The notes below the pieces were generated by a model. The model did no database searches and had not been told where the DNA came from. It saw only the letters and a list, made by a program, of their open reading frames with translations. Below, in pieces: positions 10,353 through 19,812 of a stretch of DNA of 49,893 nt. Positions within the stretch are counted from its first letter, which is position 1. The number at the start of each line of letters is the position of its first letter. The stretch is from contig WRAF01000013.1 of NCBI GenBank assembly GCA_009780325.1, forward strand, positions 1 through 49,893, in the 5' to 3' direction. The stretch is from Bacillota bacterium (GTDB taxonomy: Bacteria > Bacillota > Clostridia > Christensenellales > Pumilibacteraceae). The translations under genes and the position numbers were made by a program.

Positions 10353-10381
10353 TTTAGACTTGCTTTAAAAATTTTTGTCAA
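10353..10381 (-). promoter_or_regulatory. Candidate promoter of the ABC-exporter operon
   Basis: On the minus strand TTGACA (10381-10376) is followed after 17 nt by TCTAAA (10358-10353), 26 nt before the ATPase start codon. The -35 is perfect and the -10 is poor, so confidence is modest. Confidence 0.4.
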
Positions 10382-10429
10382 ATCATAGAAGCAATCTATA
10401 TTTAGGTAGTAATTAATATTTCAGAAACG

Positions 10430-10775
10430 ATTAATTTATTAAAATGATAAAATGCTTTAGGCACGCTAGACACCCACACATACTTCTTGAGTGATGTAAT
10501 GAACACATGTTTTTTAGAAAGAAGAGATCCTTTGCAGGATGACATAATTTAAATTGTAATATAAACGCACTTGCTACTCTGCTTAAAACTTAAATTTTAG
10601 TCATCTTGCTGCAGTATCTATATTATTCATTCTATATTTATTTTTGTCATCCTGTAAGGATCTAATCCTTAAACTTCTTCCCTGCCCTGCTAATTCAAAT
10701 TTTGTCATGCTGTAAAGATCGTGCCAAGAAGTGTTCGTGGGCTTGCGTTCCTAAAGCATCTCTTCTTTATAACTA
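10430..10775. repeat. Cluster of family-1 repeats between the exporter operon and the next gene
   Basis: One copy has arms at 10521-10543 (GAAGAGATCCTTTGCAGGATGAC) and 10599-10619, with the inverted core GCTACTCTGCTTAA between them. A second, composite copy spans about 10640-10770. It contains TTTTGTCATGCTGTAAAGATC, the CGTGCCAAGAAGTGTTCGTGG segment and AAAGCATCTCTTCTTT. No gene is supported in 10382-10855. Confidence 0.7.
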
Positions 10776-10855
10776 TAACAGCCTCGCTAATATAGTATAC
10801 ACATATTATAGCACAATCAACTATTCTCCGTCAAGCGTTTTAAATCCTTAGAAAA

Positions 10856-10913
10856 ATATTACAACCAAACCCTCCTTTATCATAATCAATAGAGGAGAGT
10901 TTGGCTGTAATAT
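10856..10913 (-). terminator. Intrinsic terminator of the 1223-aa lipoprotein gene
   Basis: The arms ATATTACAACCAAAC and GTTTGGCTGTAATAT, extended by CCTCC/GGAG pairing, form a stem of about 20 bp. On the minus strand it is followed by a T-rich tract, 19 bp after the stop codon at 10932. Confidence 0.75.
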
Positions 10914-10931
10914 CATCCGTTTTGCTTCTTA

Positions 10932-13900
10932 TTATCCTTCTGCTGACACAGCCAAAGCAGACATTGCAGTAATCACAATATCCCCTGTTACTAAATTACC
11001 TGGAATTAGTATTAAAACAGTTCTGGCATCATTGGTTGCAAATAAAGTGCTTGTTATATAATGCTCAACATAATCGCCATCCTCATCATACACCCTAAAA
11101 TCAACTCTTATCCCAATTCTATCTGTAGCATTAAATGGATTGCTCTGATGCGTTCTAAAAGCAAACCTAATATCTTGACCTAATAAGTGTCCGCCAATAT
11201 TGCCTGGTGAATTTCCAGCTTGAATTCCGTTGCCACCAGTATTAGTTGTATTATTAGGATAGTTCCAAAGTCTCCATGACCGCCCGTTTTGATTATTATT
11301 ACTATTGACACCAAAGCCCGTGATATTGGCTTCTGTAGGATTAGCAACAGATATTTCAGGTATTCTTGCTTCTAGATACAAAAGCGTTATACCAGTAAAT
11401 ACAATATTACCCACAGCCATCGCACTTGGTATTTCAATAAGAACAGTCCTTACACCATCGCTATTATTATCATTTGCAGCTAAAATTCTGCTTTCTACAT
11501 ATCTTGACTCAAAATTTCCCTCATCATTTTCAACTGTAAAGTTTAGTCTTATGCCTTCGCCTGTCCTAAACACATTGTTTGCCCCAGTCGGAGTTCTAAA
11601 TCCAAATCTAATTGACTGACTTGCAATAGTACGACCTAATGGTCCACCAGCAGCTTGAGTGAGAGCAGGATATTGCCATGCTCTCCACTCCCAACCAGCT
11701 CTAAATCCAAAATCAGTTAAAGCTATGTTATTTTGTGCGGCAATGTTTATAATGGGTTGCTCATAATATCTGCTTAAACAATATATGCAAGTTGTATCCG
11801 CTATCTCGTTACATCTACAAACCCAGCCTCTCCATGAAATCACTTGATGATTATTGTGATATTCAAATGTTTGGGTTGTAAATACCGACGTAGGTGCAGT
11901 GATACCCGAAGCAACTGCAGTATATTGACTGCTTGATGTGACTGAAAGCATATTTAATGTAATGCTGCAAACAACAAATTCCAAGATGAGGTGCTGATAA
12001 GTAGGCAAAGCAATGTTTCCTGCTCGTTGAATTTCAAATCTATTTATATATCCAGCATCATTATTCATAACAACTGAAAATCCAAAAGTATCGTCATCTT
12101 CGTCAAAGCTAATAGGCGCTCTATCAAATGTACGGGTTGTAATTGTACCGTTATTAGCAGCAATACTAAAATTTAGTGCTCCTGAAGTTTGGTTCATCGT
12201 CATAGTATCTTGACTAACAATATATCCAAACACACCCCATGGACTAATACCGCCATGTCTATCCATAAATCCTTCTAAAGTTGTATTATTTCGGGCATTA
12301 TTTGCATCCCAATTGACAAATTGCTGACCATCAGCATTTGGATTGCTTACGGTATCAGAACCATTGTTGCCTTGAATATAAACAAAACCATCTCCGTCAT
12401 TAGCACTTGCATCAAAAAACACTCTATCCCCGCGAGTAGCAATAGGAACACCAATATTATTTTGTACAAAAAATAATAGCCCGCCTGTTGCATTTCCTCT
12501 TGCAAAAGTTCTTTTATATGATTCTAGTACGCTTCCATCGTCATCAAAATTAACTATTGTCGTACCGCCTTGATCCAAGTTGATTCTAGCCGCCCCTGCC
12601 GCTCTTGCCACACCGCTTGAATTAACAGTAATTGAAGAATAGTTATCAAAATTATCAAATGCATTATTAACCAAAAGCGCCATGATTGAGTTGTGGTTGG
12701 CACCATATAAGTTTTCTTCTACTAATTCACTAAATGCCTTAGCTAAAGTAGTATTAGCAGAACTTATTAAAAATGTTTGGTTCTTAAAATGACCTGGTGT
12801 TTGTGACAATTCAGTCAAAAGAGTTATACTAGGCATAGCAGCAGGCGCATAGTCTCCATTATCATCATCAATAGACAAATTAGCTTGTACACTTACATTT
12901 GTAATAAAACCACGATTATGAGTTGTATTGGCAAAATTAAAACTATTAGCACTGACAACTAATTCTACTTCATAAATGCCTTCTGCCGCATAAGGAATAT
13001 AAGTATATGTTAATGTATAGTTAACTGCACCTAAATATACATTCCAATATATCGTATTATTAAATCTGCGTAATCCAGCATCCTCAAAAGATATTGCATC
13101 AAAATCTGCTAATTGCCTTTGTGCATCTCCTATAACTGACGCATTTGTTACATATGATCTTAAATCTACAGGGTCTTCATCTTCAAATACAAATTCCTCT
13201 AACGCATTATAAGCGTTTTGAGCATTTGTCAGTGCAGCAACAAATGCTGTCCTGTTGCCGCCAACTGCAAGCGGCATAAGATTATAAAGAGTATTGATTA
13301 AATTAATTGCATGATTAATTGCAGCAGCTTCTGCCTGCTCTTCATCAAAATCAATTAAGTCTTGCGCAAGTGTATCTAATGAACCCCTGTTAGTAACAAG
13401 TGCTTTTTCAGCTGTTGTCAGCGCATCAAAAGTATTTTGAGCAAGGTTTAAAGCAGCTGCAAAATCACTACGATTAGCAATTGTTATTGCACCCATGTCA
13501 ATAACATATTGAATATTATCTATAACAATTTTTATAGCCGCATGATCATTTGCATATTGTACTTTAGCATCATCAATAACATTAGGATAATCTACATATG
13601 ATTGCAGGTTTACAGCAGTTTCTTGCCTAAAAACAAATTCCTCTAATGCATCAAATGCACTTTCAGCTAGACCCAATGCTGCAGCAAATGCATTTCTTTG
13701 AGCCTCGTTACTGTCTAACGCTAAAGGCATGAGAGCATAAAGTGCGTCTATTCTGCTGTTGGCTAGATTAATAGCGGCATTTCTTGCCTCTTGTCTATCA
13801 TGAGCCAATAATCGACCTTCTAAAATTGAAAGTTGATTTGCATTAGTCACACGAGACTTAAGCGCTTCTGACAAATCGTTATATGCATCCAAAGCAGCAT

Positions 13901-14603
13901 TTAATGCAGTATAAAATTCAGCACGATTAGCTGCATTAACACCAGCGGCTAAAACAGGAGCATTAATTAAGTTAATCACTGCTAAAACCTGTGCGGCATT
14001 ATTTATTTGAATGTCAAACTCTTTTAATTGATCTGCAGCATCTATTAAAATCTGTCTATTTGGCACTCTAGTATGTATATCATAATCGTTGCCTCTAAAA
14101 CTGAATGTAGCCAATGCATCAAAAGCAGCCTGTGCCATAATTAAACGATTGTTAAATTCTGTTCTTGCCGCTGTTGCATCATCCACTTCATTATAATCTA
14201 GCGGCATAAGCAAATACAGATTTTCAACTAAGCCTTCTACGACTTGTGCCGCAGCATCAGCGTCTAATTCAAACAATTTTGCAATTGCATCTGTTAAAAT
14301 GTTTCTATTGGCAACTCGTGCACGATAAGAAGGATGCAAGCTATCAAAATCATTTAAAGCAGTTTGTGCAATATTAATAGCCTGTTCAAAGGCATCTCTA
14401 TCATTAGGATTAAATGCGCCAGAGTCATTTGGATTAAATATTGCTGCTATAGCATTGATTAATCCTGTAACATGTTGGGCTTGTTTTTCACCGTCGGTGA
14501 TGTCAACGGGGTCTGTGCATGCTATTAAAGCAGTTAGCATTACTGTTGCGGTTAATACAACAGCTAGAAAAATTGATAAAATTTTTCTTTGTGTTTCTTT
14601 CAT
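10932..14603 (-). CDS. Large lipoprotein with repeated helical modules and two C-terminal tandem repeats
   Basis: The 1223-aa protein opens with a lipoprotein signal (lipobox ALIAC, Cys29). Residues about 40-540 consist of some six divergent helical modules of 75-90 aa. Each has a pattern like LINTLYNLMPLA-(x)-NRTAFVAALTNAQNAYNAL and ends near a short 'VTNAxxL' turn; they recall FIVAR-type modules of Gram-positive surface proteins. Residues 540-930 are beta-rich and Asn-rich. A Cys cluster lies at residues 929, 931, 939 and 942 (CRC, then CIYC), which could bind a metal. The last 250 residues hold two similar units, recognisable from IRFGFRTPTG / IRFAFRTHQS and VRTVLIEIPSAMAVGNIVFT / ARTVLILIPGNLVTGDIVIT. 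The gene stands alone between repeat-rich intergenic regions. A surface or adhesion role is inferred. Confidence 0.75.
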   Translation of the reverse strand: MKETQRKILSIFLAVVLTATVMLTALIACTDPVDITDGEKQAQHVTGLINAIAAIFNPNDSGAFNPNDRDAFEQAINIAQTALNDFDSLHPSYRARVANRNILTDAIAKLFELDADAAAQVVEGLVENLYLLMPLDYNEVDDATAARTEFNNRLIMAQAAFDALATFSFRGNDYDIHTRVPNRQILIDAADQLKEFDIQINNAAQVLAVINLINAPVLAAGVNAANRAEFYTALNAALDAYNDLSEALKSRVTNANQLSILEGRLLAHDRQEARNAAINLANSRIDALYALMPLALDSNEAQRNAFAAALGLAESAFDALEEFVFRQETAVNLQSYVDYPNVIDDAKVQYANDHAAIKIVIDNIQYVIDMGAITIANRSDFAAALNLAQNTFDALTTAEKALVTNRGSLDTLAQDLIDFDEEQAEAAAINHAINLINTLYNLMPLAVGGNRTAFVAALTNAQNAYNALEEFVFEDEDPVDLRSYVTNASVIGDAQRQLADFDAISFEDAGLRRFNNTIYWNVYLGAVNYTLTYTYIPYAAEGIYEVELVVSANSFNFANTTHNRGFITNVSVQANLSIDDDNGDYAPAAMPSITLLTELSQTPGHFKNQTFLISSANTTLAKAFSELVEENLYGANHNSIMALLVNNAFDNFDNYSSITVNSSGVARAAGAARINLDQGGTTIVNFDDDGSVLESYKRTFARGNATGGLLFFVQNNIGVPIATRGDRVFFDASANDGDGFVYIQGNNGSDTVSNPNADGQQFVNWDANNARNNTTLEGFMDRHGGISPWGVFGYIVSQDTMTMNQTSGALNFSIAANNGTITTRTFDRAPISFDEDDDTFGFSVVMNNDAGYINRFEIQRAGNIALPTYQHLILEFVVCSITLNMLSVTSSSQYTAVASGITAPTSVFTTQTFEYHNNHQVISWRGWVCRCNEIADTTCIYCLSRYYEQPIINIAAQNNIALTDFGFRAGWEWRAWQYPALTQAAGGPLGRTIASQSIRFGFRTPTGANNVFRTGEGIRLNFTVENDEGNFESRYVESRILAANDNNSDGVRTVLIEIPSAMAVGNIVFTGITLLYLEARIPEISVANPTEANITGFGVNSNNNQNGRSWRLWNYPNNTTNTGGNGIQAGNSPGNIGGHLLGQDIRFAFRTHQSNPFNATDRIGIRVDFRVYDEDGDYVEHYITSTLFATNDARTVLILIPGNLVTGDIVITAMSALAVSAEG

Positions 14604-15321
14604 ATAGTTCTCTCCTAAAGAGATTCACGAATAATTGTTTCGCAATCTCTCTATAAAAACACCTCTTTAAAATCTATTGCACAAATTTAGGCAAAGCTTA
14701 AAGTCAGTGTTTTATTTTTGCTGCATAAAATTATTAAAAAACGATATAATGTGCGCATTTTAACATACAGCTATTTACATAATATCCTATACAATATTAG
14801 CTTGTCAAATATTTTAGTTTGATATTCAAACACTTTTTCCGATTTTGATGCATTTTTATATGCTTTTTAAGCAAAATTACAGTTAAAACACTACTTAAAT
14901 ATAGAATATCACAAATTATGATTTTGCCACCTTAAGTACAAAGCACCCTAATAAATACCTATTGGGCGGTATACATAATGAAATATTTGTTTTTAAGGAT
15001 TAGATCCTTGACTGATGACATAAGCTAAACTTGTTCAATAAACACTAAAAACTTCTCCGCTTAAAAACTAATTTTTATGTCATGTTAGTCAAACATCTCA
15101 TTCTTTTTATTAGAATTTTTTTAATGAAGAGATTCTTAACAGAATGACAAAATTTATATTTTAAGCTGAATAGCTATTGCTTTTAACAGTACAGTTTTAA
15201 TTTTTCGTCATGCTATAATCATCTAATACTTAAATTTCTTCCCTGCATCGACTAATTTAACATCTTAACATTTTCCTACACCTTCTTCTATCCTCTAAAT
15301 TCTAACATACTGCATCATTAA
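14604..15321. other. Gene-free region with family-1 repeats
   Basis: No coding frame is supported. Bases 14990-15110 hold a full family-1 copy: arms AAGGATTAGATCCTTGACTGATGACA and TGTCATGTTAGTCAAACATCTCATTC in reduced form, with CTTCTCCGCTTAAAA between. Bases 15122-15250 hold a second, degenerate copy (GAAGAGATTCTTAACAGAATGAC, then TTAAGCTGAATAGCTATTGC, then GTCATGCTATAATCATCTAA). The AT-rich 14630-14980 shows nothing I can name beyond possible promoters. Confidence 0.6.
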
Positions 15322-15360
15322 AAAATACACCGCATATATAACGAATATACGATGTATTTT
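15322..15360 (-). terminator. Intrinsic terminator of the CotH-family gene
   Basis: AAAATACA (15322-15329) pairs with TGTATTTT (15353-15360). On the minus strand the hairpin runs into TTTTTT. It lies 35 bp after the CotH-family stop. Confidence 0.6.
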
Positions 15361-15394
15361 ATTTGCTCAAATATATGCTTTAAACTCTAAAAAG

Positions 15395-16930
15395 CTAAAG
15401 CCATTCTGAAATCCATTCAATCCTTTGTTCTAAAAAATCTATTAGAAAATCAACTTGCCCTCTATGTGAATGAATATTAAAGTAATCATTTTCTCGCCAT
15501 AAAACAGTAGGAAGCGGTGAAACACTCATCCCGAATATTTGCCATCTTTCAAAATTGCGATGAAAACAATGCGCATAAGTGGTTGTCATATAATCAAGAC
15601 GATCCAGCATTTGTTTAACTTGATTATCTTTTATTTGATCCCAACGCTCACGAGTTTGTTCTCTTAATTCAGGAACTACAATAAAGTTAGCAAACCATGG
15701 ATTTCTAAATGACATCCATTCACCTATAGGTGAATATCCGCCTTCAGGCAATGCAGGATTAACAACATTGCCCCCTGACCTATCAAAATCCCATAAAGGT
15801 CCCGCAAACAATCTGCGATGCTCACCCTGTCCCCTAATAGTAAACCTTACGCTTGAAGTGTTGACATCAATATTTAAAGCTAACTCTTGAACCAAATAAA
15901 AATCTACAAAAGAAGGTATATCAATCCACTGTTTAATCCTTTCTAAATCACGGCTTCTTAGTGCCGCATCCACATTTTGTAAAAAGTTTTCAACATATGC
16001 AGCGGTTTGAGGAAACTGAGCATGATCATCGGCCCTGCCGCCCGCCTCTATCATAAAAGGCATTTCCCCAGAAACATTTTCGTTGATTATAACATGAGGT
16101 CTAGGCCAAGGGTCATCAGGATATCTCATGTGAGGATAATTTGGGTTTGCAGCACGACTTGCAGGGTTGCGATATCTAGCCAGTTCATGACGGCACATTT
16201 CAAGCAAAAACTCACTGATTTCTGGATTATTATTTGTGATAATATTGACCCTTTCAGCTTGAGGCTGATTAAGTTGATCACTCATATGATAAATACCTTG
16301 ATAAATCCAATTGCCATTAAAATGCTCTGTATTAACAACTTCAAGAGTGTCGCCATGATGTACAGTGCGTCTTGTGTCAGCCATATAAACATGCACCAAT
16401 CTAGCATTTGTTCCAAAAGGAATCCCCAATCCATCCGCAGCTAATAGTCGGCTTAAATAATAAATACTATAATTTCTCATCAATGTTTTGTCAATTTGGT
16501 TAGGGACAAACGTCCACTCTCTTGCAGCAAAACCGCTATCTAAAACAGGACGAATAAAATCATTTTGCTCTCTGGTTGTATCGTGGGTATTTGCAAACCT
16601 TATACGAAAAGGTCTTTTCCCGCTATACGGAGCGTTTCCTACTGCGGCATGCCACGATGACTGACCACGACCCCTAATCTGCATATTAGCATTTTCAAAC
16701 TCAAAAAAATCAATACCGTCTGGGTTGAGTTCACTGCCAATGACACTAACATTTGTCCAGTGTCTTTCTGTACGGTGAATATCCTCCATTGCACTTCCTA
16801 TCTTAACAACAGGCAGTGAATGTGTTTGCTCCCAGTCAGGAGCAGGATTAACTGGAGTCTTAGGTCCGCATGCTGTAAAAACCAGCATTACAAAAACCAT
16901 AGCCAAAAATAAAGAAATCAACTTTTTCAT
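15395..16930 (-). CDS. CotH kinase family lipoprotein
   Basis: The 511-aa protein starts with a lipoprotein signal (lipobox VFTAC, Cys21). Two family hallmarks are clear. The first is the N-terminal IRGRGQSSW followed by KRPFRIRF, which corresponds to the 'IRGRGNSTW...KKPYRIKL' signature. The second is GPLWDFDRSGG in the C-terminal half, which carries the metal-binding Asp of the atypical kinase fold. CotH of Bacillus phosphorylates spore coat proteins, but extracellular CotH lipoproteins of many Clostridia are not tied to spores. Given the lipobox and the neighbouring surface lipoproteins, action on an extracytoplasmic protein or at the cell surface is more likely than a coat role. It is a single-gene unit with its own terminator. 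Confidence 0.85.
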   Translation of the reverse strand: MKKLISLFLAMVFVMLVFTACGPKTPVNPAPDWEQTHSLPVVKIGSAMEDIHRTERHWTNVSVIGSELNPDGIDFFEFENANMQIRGRGQSSWHAAVGNAPYSGKRPFRIRFANTHDTTREQNDFIRPVLDSGFAAREWTFVPNQIDKTLMRNYSIYYLSRLLAADGLGIPFGTNARLVHVYMADTRRTVHHGDTLEVVNTEHFNGNWIYQGIYHMSDQLNQPQAERVNIITNNNPEISEFLLEMCRHELARYRNPASRAANPNYPHMRYPDDPWPRPHVIINENVSGEMPFMIEAGGRADDHAQFPQTAAYVENFLQNVDAALRSRDLERIKQWIDIPSFVDFYLVQELALNIDVNTSSVRFTIRGQGEHRRLFAGPLWDFDRSGGNVVNPALPEGGYSPIGEWMSFRNPWFANFIVVPELREQTRERWDQIKDNQVKQMLDRLDYMTTTYAHCFHRNFERWQIFGMSVSPLPTVLWRENDYFNIHSHRGQVDFLIDFLEQRIEWISEWL

Positions 16931-17134
16931 ACAAATAGTATATACAAATTAATAAATTTTGTCAAGCGTTTTCTCCACAATGTTTTGCCAAATTTCCTAA
17001 AAGCCTTTTTTATTTTTAAGATGGCTTGCAGTTGGTCTGCCCCAATAGAAGTCTCGGAGAATTGCGTATAAAAATCTCATCCTAAAAATAATTTCAAAAA
17101 ACTCTGGGCTAAAAAATAATTTATCAAACAAATA

Positions 17135-17335
17135 AAAAAGGTGTGCTAAAGCCCACTTCCCTCACTTAGAGGTTCGGTTTTTTTGAGCTCGTTTATTCTC
17201 TAAACGCAGTCAATAATTCTTATGCTATAAAAAAACCGCCTAAAGGCAGTTTGGGCGTCTTGCATTGACGCCCCTTTTTTGAGTTAGTGCATTCTCAAAC
17301 CAGCGTGTTCTACGAAGTATTTTTCCTATACTATC
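17135..17335. repeat. Tandem terminator-like modules (family 2), copy A
   Basis: Two modules follow each other. Each has an A-tract, a short G/C hairpin, a T-tract with GAGTT or GAGCT, an ATTCTC segment and an end like TTTTTCCTATACTAT-AAAAA. The hairpins are CCCTCACTTAGAGG within the first module and GGGCGTCTTGCATTGACGCC in the second. The same modules recur near 23940, 26380, 30020 and 42020. The region 16931-17134 before it holds nothing I can name. Confidence 0.7.
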
Positions 17336-17337
17336 AA

Positions 17338-17364
17338 AAAAGCCTAAACAACATTTAGGCTTTT
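17338..17364 (-). terminator. Intrinsic terminator of the PAP2-unknown-dikinase operon
   Basis: AAAAGCCTAAA (17338-17348) pairs perfectly with TTTAGGCTTTT (17354-17364). On the minus strand the stem ends in a run of T. It lies 34 bp after the dikinase stop codon. Confidence 0.85.
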
Positions 17365-17397
17365 ATCCATATTAAATATCCAAAATTTGAAACTTAT

Positions 17398-19812
17398 TTA
17401 TTTCACTCTAATAACATTTCCATGCGTTCCGTCAACTGTTATTATATCGCCTGTTTTTATAATTTCGGTTGCCCCTAAAACATTTGAAACCAGCGGCAGC
17501 GCATACTCACGGGCAACAACTGCACCATGCGATAATGCACTTCCAATCTCTGTCACCAATGCTTCAACTAAGCAATAATACGGCGAAAAACCAATGTCAG
17601 TATAAGCTGCTACCATAATTTCACCTTTTTCAAGTTTCATAGCATCCTGCGCATTTTTTACCACACGAGCAGGACCCGTTGCTATGCCTTTGCTTATTGC
17701 TGTCCCTTTTATGATATCTCCTATAGCTGTCATATCGGGCGACGGCAGCGGCTGAGGTTTTCCCAGATATATCTCACCAAATTTTAAAGCAGTTTGTTCT
17801 TTTAATAATCGCCTTCTTTGCAATGCTTTTTTAATTAATCCGTCACTATTTTCAAAGACAATAGTTTTAATCTCTTCATGAGTCAAAAAGAATATAGCAT
17901 CCTCATCAGGCAATTTGCCAACTTTAGTTAGCAAATGTGCCAGCTTTACATATGCTTTTTTAAAGACATCCAAAACTTGTATAAGCTTTGACTTTGAAAA
18001 CTCTCTGTTTCTAACACCATTGCGTGCCTGCTTAGCCAGATACACCAATATGCGTTTTTTTAACCCTCTAAACCTAAGCGCTTTAATTTTTGCTTTTAAA
18101 TCCTCTGTACTTAAATCAGCCATCGGCACATCTTCTGCACCCCCAACAATAACCGTTTTTAAATATTCTACAAACGCTTTTCTATCGTCAGCCCAACCCT
18201 TGCTTCTTAATTCTGCTTCTCTAATTGCCCTATGACCGTGACGCATGAAAAATTCTGATTGTACCTTTTGAACTTCCTGCCCTGCATTTTCTAAAAATTT
18301 GTCCAATTCATCTGTAGACATTTGATAAACTTTAGGATTCTCTTCTAAAGCTGTACGAGCAATTTTTTTTAGCTGTGCCAATATATCAACACTCTCAATG
18401 TTTCCGATGCCTGATAAAAGTTCGGCAAGCACTGCCTTGCTTTTTTCCATATCATCAAACTTTTTATTAACTATTTGAATAATCGCACTAGACATTGCGC
18501 CCGAATGTGCGCTAGTTGCATAGTGCAAATGCGCAACTAATCCCGCTATTTTTTTCTGTTTATCAATCGCTGCATATATTTCTTTAGCGTCGTCATCTAA
18601 AGGCTCTATCTTAAATTCCGACGCTAACTTTGCAAGTCTTAAACGAGCTTTATTTCGTGATAAAACAAACATTAAGTATTTCCGAGTATTATTTATTTTT
18701 CTAAAAAATCCTGCTTTTTTGCCTGGAATTTCTCCGACATCATCTAACGACCTTCCGCAAATTGAAAGATTAATATTGTCTGCTTTTGTTAAAAATGCTT
18801 TCTTTTCAAGCCTATAAAGAGTACCTAAATTCATAAACAAATGACCTTTGATAGAAAGCGCACAAGAAAAAGGGGGTAATTCATCCACTGTTTTTATAGC
18901 ACCTGCAATCCTAAGCATCTCTCTTAATCCCCAGTCAATTGCATATAAACTAACCGACATAGTAAGCGGGGTTATTGCTTCAGGCAGCATTTCACCAATA
19001 TTACAGCGGGTTATTATGTGGTTGTCCATACCATCTTTAGGGTCAAACTCATCATCAGCACATTGAATATTTACCGTAATCGGTCTAGCCTGCAGCCAAA
19101 ATAATTTGCCGTCTTTAATTGCCCATTCAGTATCAAGCGGCATCCCAAAATCGCTTTGCATCTTCATCGCTTGGCAGGCAATTTCTTTTATCATGTTTGA
19201 TGACAGCATTTTTATATCTTCATCATTTATTGACTCAAAATTATTATCAATATTCTTTATTGACTCATGTGAAATTAAATATTGTCTTGCCGCTTTTTCA
19301 CCTGAAACCAATTGCTCGCCTAATCCCTCAACCGCTTCAATAAGCAAGCTATTATTGCAAGAAGGACTGACACTAAAACAAACACCTGCAAAATCAGCAT
19401 CAACCATTTCTTGAACAACAACGCTCATTTTAATATTAACATTTTTTGCAAACCTTTCAGTATAGCTTGCACCTATGTCCTCATCAAGCGAAGCAATACA
19501 ATCAATAATCGCTTTTTTTAATTGCTCTTGATTTTTAATATTTAAAAATGTTTTAAATTGACCAGCAAATGAAAAATCATTGCCATCTTCTGCTGTTGCA
19601 GATGAGCGTACGGCAACATTATTAAGCCCTAAGTTATTATAGTATTCTAGCACAGAATTAAGATTATCATTTGAATCCGTATCCATATCTAAAATAACAA
19701 AACCGCTAGGAACATCATAACCATTTTTTATCAGCTTATCAAGCCCGCATGCTTTTCCGCCAGCTTCACTAAAATGACTGCTGTCTATTTTGCCTAAGTT
19801 AAAAATTTTCAT
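17398..19812 (-). CDS. PEP-synthase / rifampicin-phosphotransferase-like dikinase
   Basis: I take the start at 19812 (804 aa), where MKIFNLGKIDSSHFSEAGGKACGL begins at the family's usual N-terminus; the ATG at 19869 would add 19 unrelated residues. Domains: an ATP-grasp domain (about 1-275) with GGKACGLDKLI, VRSSATAEDG and the closing DTEWAIKDGKLFWLQARPIT; a long helical middle with RHGHRA and RSKGWADD, a pattern like that of rifampicin phosphotransferases; and a C-terminal swivelling phosphohistidine domain with SHGAVVAREYALPL, where His762 should carry the phosphate. No PEP/pyruvate TIM barrel follows, so a classical PEP synthase reaction is unlikely. An ATP-driven phosphoryl transfer to a small molecule fits better. 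The gene overlaps the preceding one by 14 bp and follows a PAP2 gene. The substrate is unknown. Confidence 0.8.
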   Translation of the reverse strand: MKIFNLGKIDSSHFSEAGGKACGLDKLIKNGYDVPSGFVILDMDTDSNDNLNSVLEYYNNLGLNNVAVRSSATAEDGNDFSFAGQFKTFLNIKNQEQLKKAIIDCIASLDEDIGASYTERFAKNVNIKMSVVVQEMVDADFAGVCFSVSPSCNNSLLIEAVEGLGEQLVSGEKAARQYLISHESIKNIDNNFESINDEDIKMLSSNMIKEIACQAMKMQSDFGMPLDTEWAIKDGKLFWLQARPITVNIQCADDEFDPKDGMDNHIITRCNIGEMLPEAITPLTMSVSLYAIDWGLREMLRIAGAIKTVDELPPFSCALSIKGHLFMNLGTLYRLEKKAFLTKADNINLSICGRSLDDVGEIPGKKAGFFRKINNTRKYLMFVLSRNKARLRLAKLASEFKIEPLDDDAKEIYAAIDKQKKIAGLVAHLHYATSAHSGAMSSAIIQIVNKKFDDMEKSKAVLAELLSGIGNIESVDILAQLKKIARTALEENPKVYQMSTDELDKFLENAGQEVQKVQSEFFMRHGHRAIREAELRSKGWADDRKAFVEYLKTVIVGGAEDVPMADLSTEDLKAKIKALRFRGLKKRILVYLAKQARNGVRNREFSKSKLIQVLDVFKKAYVKLAHLLTKVGKLPDEDAIFFLTHEEIKTIVFENSDGLIKKALQRRRLLKEQTALKFGEIYLGKPQPLPSPDMTAIGDIIKGTAISKGIATGPARVVKNAQDAMKLEKGEIMVAAYTDIGFSPYYCLVEALVTEIGSALSHGAVVAREYALPLVSNVLGATEIIKTGDIITVDGTHGNVIRVK

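Noticed and set aside
16007-16444. 145-codon plus-strand frame within the CotH-family gene
   Set aside because: It is the antisense shadow of the CotH-family gene, whose motifs and signal peptide are clear on the minus strand.
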